64,000 nt of DNA from Chitinasiproducens palmae (lineage in GTDB: Bacteria; Pseudomonadota; Gammaproteobacteria; Burkholderiales; Burkholderiaceae): NCBI RefSeq assembly GCF_900095735.1, contig NZ_FNLO01000014.1:62001-126000 (forward strand), given 5' to 3'. The translations under genes and the position numbers were made by a program. The notes below the pieces were generated by a model, which was not told where the DNA came from, searched no databases, and was given only the letters and a program-made list of their open reading frames with translations. The stretch's first letter is position 1, and each line of letters begins with the position of its first letter. Positions 56,767-64,000 of the stretch are shown here, in pieces.

Positions 56767-57369
56767 TCACTGGCCGGCGCTGCGCTCGCGAATCTGCGGC
56801 CAGGCCAGCTTCATGTAGTAGAACATCGACCAGATGGTCAGCAGGGCGGCCAGATAGATCAGCCACTCGCCCCACAGCGGCGTATCGATGAACGGCAGGA
56901 TGCGTACGCCGCCGATCACCGGTGTACCCCACAGCAGGAGCATCGGGATCGCAACCATCTGGCAGACCGTCTTGATCTTGCCGAGCGAATTCACTGCGAC
57001 GCTCTTCGAGGCGCCGATCTTGGCCATCCATTCACGCAGCGCGGAGATGGTGATTTCTCGGCCGACAATGATCAACGCGATCGCCGCGTTCAGCCGACCG
57101 AGCTGCACCAGGACCAGCAGCGCGGCGGTCACCATCAGCTTGTCCGCGACCGGGTCCAGGAAGGCGCCGAACGCCGACGTCTGGTCGAGCTTTCGCGCCA
57201 GAAAGCCATCGAACCAATCGGTGAGCGCCGCAAGAATGAAGATCAGCGCCGCGCACAGATTCCGGTCGGCTGGCGAAAGGATGCCCGACGGCAGATAGAA
57301 GACGCCGACCGTCAGCGGTATCAGCACGATACGCAGCCAGGTCAGCAGAATCGGGACATTGAACGGCAT
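56767..57369 (-). CDS. pgsA: CDP-diacylglycerol-glycerol-3-phosphate 3-phosphatidyltransferase PgsA
   Basis: PgsA makes phosphatidylglycerol phosphate from CDP-diacylglycerol and glycerol 3-phosphate. The 200-residue membrane protein has the CDP-alcohol phosphotransferase motif DWFDGFLARKLDQTSAFGA, then FLDPVADK, with four Asp residues that bind metal. Several hydrophobic helices follow. Start at MPFNVPILLTWLRI; a longer start is possible six codons upstream. It leads to tRNA-Gly, tRNA-Gly and tRNA-Cys on the same strand. Confidence 0.95.
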   Translation of the reverse strand: MPFNVPILLTWLRIVLIPLTVGVFYLPSGILSPADRNLCAALIFILAALTDWFDGFLARKLDQTSAFGAFLDPVADKLMVTAALLVLVQLGRLNAAIALIIVGREITISALREWMAKIGASKSVAVNSLGKIKTVCQMVAIPMLLLWGTPVIGGVRILPFIDTPLWGEWLIYLAALLTIWSMFYYMKLAWPQIRERSAGQ

Positions 57370-57475
57370 GTCAACAATGAGCGGCAAGATTGGAACAATT
57401 GTGCACGCTCGGCCACGCGCTCACAAGGAAAAGGCGGGCGTAACTGCGACGCCCGGCACACCGCGCACCAGGCAG

Positions 57476-58216
57476 TCAGCCGGCCTCGCCGACACCGGCC
57501 TCGCTGGGGAGCGCGCGCCACACGGCGGTCTTGCGCGCCGCGCGCTCGATGTCGTCGAGCGTGGCGACATGTGCCGCCTGCTCCGCCTCGCTGGCCCGCA
57601 AGACCGGTAGGTTCAGCTTCGCGAACGACAGCGCCAGACCGGTCACGTCCGTGCGGATTGCCTCGCCGGGCTCGCCGATGCTCTCGATCACCAGGCTTTC
57701 CTGTCCGCGCGTCATTGCCAGGTAGACGTCGGCAAGCAGTTCCGCGTCGAGCAACGCGCCATGCAGCTTGCGGTGCGCGTTGCTAATGCCAAACCGGTCG
57801 CACAGCGCATCGAGCGAATTGCGCTTGCCCGGGAACATTTGCTTCGCCACCACGAGCGTATCGGTGATCGCGCCGCAGTATTCGTGCAGCGGCGGCATGC
57901 TCAGACGCTCAAATTCCGCATGCAGGAAGCCAACGTCGAACGGCGCGTTATGGATGATCAGTTCCGCGCCGCTCAAGTATTCGCGCAGCGTGGCGGCGAT
58001 CTCGGCGAACTTCGGCTTGTCCGACAGGAATTCCGTGGTCAGGCCGTGCACGGCGAGCGCGCCCGGATCGCTGTCGCGTTCGGGGTTGATGTAGAAGTGC
58101 AGGTTGTTGCCGGTCAGGCGCCGGTTCACCAGTTCCACCGCGCCGATTTCGATCACACGATCGCCGGTGCGGGCGTTCAGGCCGGTGGTTTCGGTATCCA
58201 GGACGAGTTGACGCAT
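57476..58216 (-). CDS. dnaQ: DNA polymerase III epsilon subunit DnaQ
   Basis: DnaQ is the 3'-5' proofreading exonuclease of polymerase III. The 246-residue protein has DEDDh motifs: VLDTETTGL (Asp, Glu), IIHNAPFDVGFL (Asp) and KLHGALLDAELLADVY (His, Asp). C-terminal residues would hold the alpha-subunit contact. It lies after rnhA on the same strand, with a 160-bp gap. Confidence 0.96.
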   Translation of the reverse strand: MRQLVLDTETTGLNARTGDRVIEIGAVELVNRRLTGNNLHFYINPERDSDPGALAVHGLTTEFLSDKPKFAEIAATLREYLSGAELIIHNAPFDVGFLHAEFERLSMPPLHEYCGAITDTLVVAKQMFPGKRNSLDALCDRFGISNAHRKLHGALLDAELLADVYLAMTRGQESLVIESIGEPGEAIRTDVTGLALSFAKLNLPVLRASEAEQAAHVATLDDIERAARKTAVWRALPSEAGVGEAG

Positions 58217-58377
58217 GATGATCAGGAGGCGGTTCGGGACAATGGCGTAAGCAGGCGACTCGCAAGTCGGCGCGAAGGTTGCGTGAAGTCTGCGTGAAGT
58301 TTATTAAGCGCGGCGGGCAGGGACGGCGGGGCGTGAGCGCACGGCGTGCCAGCGCGCGAGATCGCGGCAGGCCGTCT

Positions 58378-58842
58378 TCACGCGAGCGTCGCGGCTGGTC
58401 CGGCCGGGCTCAGCACGCCCTTGTTCGCGAGTGCATCGGCGCGTTCGTTCTCGGGATGGCCGGCGTGGCCCTTGACCCAGCGCCACTGGATGTCGTGTGC
58501 CTGCGTCAGCGCATCCAGCTCCCGCCACAGGTCGGCGTTCTTCACCGGCGCCTTCGCCGCGGTCATCCAGTTCTTTTTCTTCCAGCCGTGGATCCACTCG
58601 CTGATGCCTTTCTGCACGTATTGCGAGTCAGTGTAGATCACCACCTCGCATGGCCGTTTCAGGAGGGTGAGCGCGGCGATCACGGCCGTCAGCTCCATCC
58701 GGTTGTTCGTCGTATTCGGCATGCCGCCGAAAATTTCCTTCTCGACCTGGCCGAAGCGCAGGACCGCTCCCCAGCCGCCGGGGCCGGGGTTGCCTTTGCA
58801 CGCGCCGTCGGCGTAGATCTCGACATGGTTTTGCTGGGTCAT
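58378..58842 (-). CDS. rnhA: ribonuclease HI
   Basis: RNase HI cuts RNA in RNA-DNA hybrids. The 154-residue protein has [44 protein letters not shown] and [17 protein letters not shown], which include the catalytic Asp, Glu, Asp and Asp residues. Start [10 protein letters not shown] overlaps the methyltransferase stop by four bases. Lies ahead of dnaQ as in E. coli, though there the two diverge. Confidence 0.97.
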   Translation of the reverse strand: MTQQNHVEIYADGACKGNPGPGGWGAVLRFGQVEKEIFGGMPNTTNNRMELTAVIAALTLLKRPCEVVIYTDSQYVQKGISEWIHGWKKKNWMTAAKAPVKNADLWRELDALTQAHDIQWRWVKGHAGHPENERADALANKGVLSPAGPAATLA

Positions 58843-59717
58843 TGCTGTGCTGTCTGGCTGTCTGTTCGTTTCATTGCTTCGTGTCTGCTCGCGCGCGTGC
58901 CCGATTCGCTCGCGCGGCGCGGCGCGGCGGCCGGCGCCACGGGCGCGAGTGCCGGCACCACCGCCTTGCGTTTCTTCCATGCCGGACCGATCAGGCGCAT
59001 GCCGCGTTCACGCTTGATTGCCGTGATCAGGAAGGTCGCGCCAAAGATCGGCCACCAGCGATCGCCCGCCTTTTCCATGAACGCATAGCGGTTCAGCCAT
59101 TTGTCGCTTGCCACCGGCGGACGATAGCAGCCGAAGCGACCGCGACTCAGTTCGAAGCCCAGCAGCTTGATCCAGTCCTTGATTCGCGTAAAGGCGATCA
59201 GGTTCTGCGTGGCGGGTACGAACGAGCGTCTGGCCATGCGGGCGACCGACTGGCGCACGCCCCACAGGCTCAGCGAGTTGAAGCCCACGATGACCAGCCG
59301 CCCCTCCGGCACCAGCACGCGTTCGGCTTCACGCAGCAGCGCGTGCGGGTCGTCGCTCAGTTCCAGCACGTGCGGCAGCACCAGCAGGTCGACGCTCTGC
59401 GTTGCGAACGGCAGGTCCAGGACCTCGCCGGCGACGATCGAGTCGATGCCCGGCGGGCGCTGCGCGTCGCTGGGCCAGCGCGGCCCGCCGTCGGCGCCCC
59501 GCGGCGCCTCGCCCAAGGCCGCGTCGAGCAACAGGGTCCGGTGGCTCATGCGGCTTTCGCGCAGCGCGGCGAGATGGGGCAAGCCGATCTGGACCGCATG
59601 GTAGCCGAACATGTCGCCAACCAGCCGGTCGAGTTGCGCCTGTTCCCATGCGAGGATGTAGGCGCCGGGTGGCGTCTCGGTCCATGCGGGCCAGTCGGTC
59701 GGAAAACGGTCAGCCAT
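58839..59717 (-). CDS. SAM-dependent methyltransferase, YafS-like
   Basis: A 292-residue class I methyltransferase. The Rossmann motif is weak at the first strand ([23 protein letters not shown]) but the post-motifs ADAL-type [22 protein letters not shown] are clear. It is related to YafS of E. coli, whose gene also neighbours rnhA, dnaQ and gloB. Substrate unknown. The C-terminus (about 255-292) is Ala/Arg-rich. Coupled to rnhA by an ATGA overlap; diverges from gloB. Confidence 0.85.
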   Translation of the reverse strand: MADRFPTDWPAWTETPPGAYILAWEQAQLDRLVGDMFGYHAVQIGLPHLAALRESRMSHRTLLLDAALGEAPRGADGGPRWPSDAQRPPGIDSIVAGEVLDLPFATQSVDLLVLPHVLELSDDPHALLREAERVLVPEGRLVIVGFNSLSLWGVRQSVARMARRSFVPATQNLIAFTRIKDWIKLLGFELSRGRFGCYRPPVASDKWLNRYAFMEKAGDRWWPIFGATFLITAIKRERGMRLIGPAWKKRKAVVPALAPVAPAAAPRRASESGTRASRHEAMKRTDSQTAQQ

Positions 59718-59875
59718 GTCGGTCCGGTGACGCAGCGGGAGTTCTGCTAAGGTGTATTGGAAACGGGCATGCCGTACGGCATCCCGAGACCCCATGGTGC
59801 CCGAAACGGCGCGACCGGCACTGCCGCCGCGCATTCGGCGCATTCGGCGCGTGCGGCGCTCGACGGCGCGGCGCG

Positions 59876-60718
59876 TTGTACCAGACTAGTCCGGAGTCGA
59901 CTATCGCTACCGAACATCGGGCCGACGCGCTCGTCTGCACCGCCTTGCCGGCCCTGCAGGATAACTACATCTGGGTGCTGGACGATGGCGCGCAAGCGGT
60001 CGTCGTCGATCCGGGCCAGGCGGCGCCCGTGCAGGCGATGCTGCGAGCGCGTCAGCTGCAACTGGCCGCTATTCTACTCACGCATCATCACGCCGACCAT
60101 GTCGCCGGTGTGCCTGCCCTGTTGGCCGATGCGCCCGGCGCACCGGTGTTCGGTCCGGCGGTCGAGGCGATCGCGACGGTCGACCGCCCGGTTCGAGGCG
60201 GCGAGCGCGTCGCGGTGCCCGGTCTGGCGCTCGATTTCCAGGTGCTGGATACGCCCGGGCACACGCGCGGCCACATCGCGTTTTACTCGGCCGACGCGCG
60301 CCTCGGGGCGCCACGCCTGTTCTGCGGCGACACGCTCTTCGCCTGCGGTTGCGGCCGGCTTTTCGAAGGGACGCCGGAGCAGATGCATGCGTCGCTGGGC
60401 GGGTTCGCGGCGCTGCCCGATACCACCCGCGTGCATTGCGCACACGAGTACACGCTGGCCAATATCCGCTTCGCACTGGCCTGCGAGCCGGGCAATCGGG
60501 TGTTACAGGCGTTCGATCGCGAGGCGAGCGCACTGCGCGAAAAGGGCCAGCCGACCGTACCCACCACGCTCGGCGACGAGCGGGCGCGCAACCCGTTTCT
60601 GCGGGTCGATGTGCCCGAGATCGCCGCCACGCTTGAGGCGCGGGCCGGGCGCGCGGTGCCCCCGGGCGCCCCGCGTTTCGCTGCGCTGCGCGCCTGGAAG
60701 GACGTTTTCCAGCCTTAG
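59876..60718 (+). CDS. gloB: hydroxyacylglutathione hydrolase GloB (glyoxalase II), start uncertain
   Basis: GloB hydrolyses S-lactoylglutathione in methylglyoxal detoxification. Metal-site motifs are LTHHHADHVAG, GDTLFACGCGRLFEG and HCAHEYTLANIRFA; the C-terminal LGDERARNPFLR binds glutathione. The conserved N-terminus ALPALQDNYIWVLDDG has no ATG or GTG close by. I annotate TTG 59876; the only codon with a good ribosome-binding site (GGAG, six bases upstream) is ATC 59903. Length 271-280 residues, slightly long. Confidence 0.9.
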   Translation: MYQTSPESTIATEHRADALVCTALPALQDNYIWVLDDGAQAVVVDPGQAAPVQAMLRARQLQLAAILLTHHHADHVAGVPALLADAPGAPVFGPAVEAIATVDRPVRGGERVAVPGLALDFQVLDTPGHTRGHIAFYSADARLGAPRLFCGDTLFACGCGRLFEGTPEQMHASLGGFAALPDTTRVHCAHEYTLANIRFALACEPGNRVLQAFDREASALREKGQPTVPTTLGDERARNPFLRVDVPEIAATLEARAGRAVPPGAPRFAALRAWKDVFQP

Positions 60719-60844
60719 ATTTTTTCTTGAAAAGTTATCTAGGTGCTGGATTATTCGCATGAATTTGTAACGCTGGTTGACGAAGCCGAGACGCTTCCCT
60801 ACCATCGCTCCATCCCGTTCTACCCGCTTCCCTCAGAGACGCTG

Positions 60845-62542
60845 ATGCGATTGCTCTTCTGTGTGCTGTCGGCGCTGATGCTGACCGCCTGCGCCGGTAC
60901 GGCCACCAGAACATCCGATGACGGCCTCGCCACCGATGCGCTGGCCTCCAATCAGGATCGATCCAAGACCACGCCACTGCACGATGCGCTGCGCCGTAAC
61001 GGCGCATCCCGCACGATCGACCTCGATCACGCGAGTGTCGATTCGCTTGCCGTCGACAATCGCGACATCTGGACCCGCGTTCGCGACGGCTTCCAGTTGC
61101 CGGACCTCGATACCGATCTCGCGCAGTCGAAAACCGACTGGTACGCGTCGCGGCCCGAGTATGTCGAACGCATGATCGGCCGCTCGCGGCTGTATCTCTA
61201 TCACATCGTCGAACAGCTCGAGCAACGCCACATGCCGACCGAGCTGGCGTTGTTGCCGTTCGTCGAAAGTGCATACAACCCGCAGGCATTGTCGGTGGCA
61301 AAGGCGGCGGGCATGTGGCAGTTCATCCCGGGCACCGGCCGCGATTACAACCTGAAGCAGAACATGTTCCAGGACGAGCGCCGCGATGTGCTGGCCTCGA
61401 CCGACGCTGCGCTGGCCTATCTCAGCCGCCTGCACGACATGTTCGGCGACTGGCAACTCGCGCTGGCCGCGTACAACTGGGGCGAGGGCAATGTGCAGCG
61501 TGCGATCAACCGCAATGCCGCGCAGGGCCTGCCGACCGACTATCTGAGCCTGCGCATGCCGGCCGAGACGCGCAACTACGTGCCGAAGCTGCAGGCGGTC
61601 AAGAACCTGATCGTCGATCCGAGGCGCTACGGCCTGAACCTGCCGTCGATTCCGAACCACCCGTACTTCGTCACGGTGACGACGTCGCGTGACATCGACG
61701 TGAAGGTCGCGGCGAAGCTGGCCGACCTGTCGCTCGACGACTTCAAGGCGTTGAATCCGTCGTTCACCAAGCCGGTGATCCTGGGCGCCACCTCGCCGCA
61801 GATCCTGCTGCCGTTCGACAACGCCGCGCGCTTCGAGCGCAACCTCAAGCATTTCAACGGACCGCTGTCGAGCTGGACGACCTACACGGTCGACAGCCGC
61901 GAGCGTCCGGCCGCACTGGCGGCGAAGATCGGCGTCGACGCCGACACCCTGGTCGCGGTCAACAAGATTCCCGCCGGCATGCGCCTGAAACCGGGTTCGA
62001 CCGTGCTGGTGCCGAAGTCGGGCGACGACGACGTCGAAGACATCAGCGCCGACATCGCCGAGCGCGCGGTGCTGGCCGTCGAGCCGGACCGTCCCGACAC
62101 CCGGCGCATGCTGGTACGCGTGGCGCGGCGCGAGTCGCTGGACAGTTTCGCGCAGCGCTATGGCGTGAGCGAGTCGCAGGTGCGCAGCTGGAACCGTCTG
62201 CGCGGCGGCGTGCTGCCCGCCGGTGCACGGGTCGTGGTCCATGTGCCGGCCGGCCAGACCATCGCCGCGGCACCGCGGGCGATGCCGATCGAAAACGTTG
62301 CGGTAAGCAGTCCGAGCCGCGGCATCGTGCGAGCCTCGGCCACGGTCGAGCGCCGCGCCGCCGCCGCGCCGCTGCCGGTCAAGCGGGTCTCGGCGCCGGC
62401 GCCGGTCAAGAAGGGCCGCAAGGCGCCGGTGCAGGCATCGCGCAAGACCACGACCGGCAACCGTTCGGCATCGCGCAAGGCGGTCCGCAAGGTGGCGGCG
62501 AAGGGCAGGACGGGCGGCACGGGCGTTAAGATCCGCCGCTGA
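60845..62542 (+). CDS. mltD: membrane-bound lytic murein transglycosylase D (MltD)
   Basis: MltD cleaves peptidoglycan glycan strands. The 565-residue lipoprotein has lipobox LTACAG, an SLT catalytic domain with the catalytic Glu in LLPFVESAYNPQALS and GMWQFIPGTGRDYNL, and two LysM-type repeats (around 350-400 and about 420-470). The C-terminus (about 490-565) is rich in Lys, Arg and Ala. Start MRLLFCVLSALMLTA gives a proper lipoprotein signal. It follows gloB, as in E. coli. Confidence 0.93.
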   Translation: MRLLFCVLSALMLTACAGTATRTSDDGLATDALASNQDRSKTTPLHDALRRNGASRTIDLDHASVDSLAVDNRDIWTRVRDGFQLPDLDTDLAQSKTDWYASRPEYVERMIGRSRLYLYHIVEQLEQRHMPTELALLPFVESAYNPQALSVAKAAGMWQFIPGTGRDYNLKQNMFQDERRDVLASTDAALAYLSRLHDMFGDWQLALAAYNWGEGNVQRAINRNAAQGLPTDYLSLRMPAETRNYVPKLQAVKNLIVDPRRYGLNLPSIPNHPYFVTVTTSRDIDVKVAAKLADLSLDDFKALNPSFTKPVILGATSPQILLPFDNAARFERNLKHFNGPLSSWTTYTVDSRERPAALAAKIGVDADTLVAVNKIPAGMRLKPGSTVLVPKSGDDDVEDISADIAERAVLAVEPDRPDTRRMLVRVARRESLDSFAQRYGVSESQVRSWNRLRGGVLPAGARVVVHVPAGQTIAAAPRAMPIENVAVSSPSRGIVRASATVERRAAAAPLPVKRVSAPAPVKKGRKAPVQASRKTTTGNRSASRKAVRKVAAKGRTGGTGVKIRR

Positions 62543-62603
62543 GCAGGTCATCGGTTGCGTCCGTCGATGCAGCCGATAGCTGGATTTCCAACGGCGCTCA
62601 GGC

Positions 62604-62609
62604 TATAAT
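62604..62609 (+). promoter_or_regulatory. -10 element of the carA promoter
   Basis: A perfect TATAAT after GGC, 230 bp upstream of the carA start. The best-spaced -35 (TGGATT at 62581) is poor. The leader to carA shows no gene. Confidence 0.6.
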
Positions 62610-62839
62610 CGACAGGTTTAGCCAAATCAGTCTCGCCCTAGCGCCTACCCCTCTTTCACGTTCGTCCCCGTCCCAGTCCAAGCAGACGGCTCGCCGGCGC
62701 AGTGCGTGGTCCATCCGACCGCGCCGCGACGCGGAGCCGGGCGCGCCGGACGCAGCGGTGCGGTTGTCGTCGCTGCACGTCTAGGCGATCGATGGTGACG
62801 GACGGGTCGGCAACAGGGTTGTCCTTTCAGGAGCTTCCC

Positions 62840-63979
62840 GTGCTGCCGTCTTTGCCTCCCGCCTTGCTCGCCCTCGCCGATGGAACCGTCTTCCGCGGCT
62901 GGTCGTTCGGTGCCGAGGGCCACGCGATCGGTGAAGTGGTGTTCAACACCGCGCTCACCGGCTATCAAGAAATTCTCACCGATCCCAGCTACGCGCGCCA
63001 GATCGTCACGCTGACCTATCCGCACATCGGCAACGTCGGCGTCAACGACGAGGATGTCGAGGCGTCGCGCATCTGCGCCGCCGGCCTGGTCATCCGCGAT
63101 CTGCCGGTACGGGCCTCGAACTTCCGCCAGACCCGCACGCTCGACGACTATCTGAAGTCGCAGGGCGTGGTCGGCATCGCCGGCATCGACACGCGCCGCC
63201 TGACGCGCCTGCTGCGCGACAAGGGCGCCCAGAACGCCTGCCTGCTGGCCGGCGAGGACAATCCGGAGCGGGCCGTCGAACTGGCGCGCAGCTTCGCCGG
63301 CCTGTCGGGCATGGACCTCGCGAAGGACGTTTCGTCGACGAAGTCCTATGACTGGCGCCAGACCGAATGGCATCTGGGCCGTGGCTACGGCGAGTTGGCT
63401 TCGCCCCGTTACAAGGTCATCGCGTTCGATTACGGCGTCAAGTACAACATCCTGCGGATGCTGGCCGAGCGGGGCTGCGACGTTGTCGTGCTGCCCGCGC
63501 AGTCGACGATCGAGGAAGCGCTGGCGCACAAGCCGGACGGCATCTTCCTGTCGAACGGCCCGGGGGATCCCGAGCCGTGCGACTACGCGATCACCGCCAC
63601 GCGCGAGGCCATCGCCCGCGGCATCCCGACCTTCGGCATCTGTCTCGGCCATCAGTTGATGGCGCTCGCCGTCGGCGCCAAGACGGTCAAGATGAAGACC
63701 GGCCACCACGGCGCGAACCACCCGGTCAAGGATCTCGACGACGGGCGCGTGGTCATCACCTCGCAGAACCACGGCTTCGCGGTCGATGCGCAGACGTTGC
63801 CGGCCAACGCGCGCGTCACCCACGTGTCGTTGTTCGACCAGACGCTGCAAGGCTTCGCGCTGACCGACAAGCCGGCGTTCTGCTTCCAGGGCCACCCCGA
63901 GGCATCGCCTGGTCCGGCCGACGTGGCCTACCTGTTCGACCGCTTCGTCGCGTCGATGGCCGAACGGCGCGCCGCGTGA
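62840..63979 (+). CDS. carA: carbamoyl-phosphate synthase small subunit CarA
   Basis: CarA supplies ammonia from glutamine to CarB for carbamoyl phosphate, the precursor of arginine and pyrimidines. I choose GTG at [15 protein letters not shown] because AGGAG lies seven bases upstream and CarA homology starts there. The 379-residue protein has [16 protein letters not shown], the class I amidotransferase triad with Cys in [14 protein letters not shown], and the His-Glu in [13 protein letters not shown]. carB should follow outside the window; the last 21 bp hold no gene. Confidence 0.96.
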   Translation: MLPSLPPALLALADGTVFRGWSFGAEGHAIGEVVFNTALTGYQEILTDPSYARQIVTLTYPHIGNVGVNDEDVEASRICAAGLVIRDLPVRASNFRQTRTLDDYLKSQGVVGIAGIDTRRLTRLLRDKGAQNACLLAGEDNPERAVELARSFAGLSGMDLAKDVSSTKSYDWRQTEWHLGRGYGELASPRYKVIAFDYGVKYNILRMLAERGCDVVVLPAQSTIEEALAHKPDGIFLSNGPGDPEPCDYAITATREAIARGIPTFGICLGHQLMALAVGAKTVKMKTGHHGANHPVKDLDDGRVVITSQNHGFAVDAQTLPANARVTHVSLFDQTLQGFALTDKPAFCFQGHPEASPGPADVAYLFDRFVASMAERRAA

Positions 63980-64000
63980 GCGCGGGCCGACGCTGAGCGG

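Noticed and set aside
60833-62551. A long minus-strand frame opposite mltD
   Set aside because: Shadow; MltD motifs are on the plus strand.

Overview
The window is high-GC chromosomal DNA from a betaproteobacterium of the Burkholderiaceae (Burkholderia sensu lato or a close relative). The evidence is gene order and protein character: yceD-rpmF-plsX-fabHDG-acpP-fabF, then rpoE-rseA-rseB-mucD-lepA-lepB-rnc-era-recO-pdxJ-acpS-nagZ, an rne/rluC divergent pair, and an earP-efp pair in which EF-P carries Arg32, the rhamnosylated form. Nearly everything is core housekeeping. I see no phage, insertion sequence, CRISPR array, rRNA operon or clear defence island. Species cannot be named from the sequence alone.

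Layout. (1) 0-5.3 kb: rmuC, then a leftward molybdenum-cofactor set moaA-mobA-moeA plus a small membrane protein. (2) 5.3-13 kb: rne (leftward) and rluC-HAD phosphatase-Rieske-sppA (rightward). (3) 13-22 kb: a leftward yceF/methyltransferase pair diverging from the yceD-rpmF-fatty-acid synthesis operon. (4) 22-34.6 kb: the envelope-stress sigma factor with its anti-sigma system and MucD, running into lepA, lepB, rnc, era, recO, pdxJ, acpS and nagZ. (5) 34.7-41.5 kb: an orphan NtrC-like regulator lacking GAFTGA, a BON lipoprotein, efp, earP, an enlarged uvrC and tRNA-Val(CAC). (6) 41.5-56 kb: a more accessory stretch with a Ca2+/Na+ antiporter, an ArnT-like transferase, an unknown membrane protein, a GT4 glycosyltransferase, an ABC half-transporter, otsBA, a SCO1 lipoprotein, an ElaA-type acetyltransferase, a hotdog thioesterase and a DUF3175 protein with a histone-like basic half. 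(7) 56.2-64 kb: tRNA-Cys, two identical tRNA-Gly and pgsA, then dnaQ-rnhA-methyltransferase diverging from gloB-mltD, and carA at the right edge.

Functional themes: molybdopterin synthesis; RNA processing (RNase E, RNase III, RluC, Era); fatty-acid initiation and elongation tied to ribosomal protein L32; SigmaE envelope surveillance (RseA/RseB/MucD) co-oriented with protein export (LepB) and wall recycling (NagZ, MltD); relief of polyproline stalling (EarP/EF-P); stress sugar synthesis (OtsBA).

The most unusual property is not one gene but a genome habit. Short tandem repeats (units of about 6-21 bp) recur in leaders, intergenic gaps and, in frame, inside coding regions (rne including its stop codon, nagZ, uvrC, the SCO1 gene). 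The second is architecture: uvrC and the pgsA-tRNA cassette, neighbours in many proteobacteria, are here about 15 kb apart on opposite strands. No clearly new multi-gene system is demonstrated.
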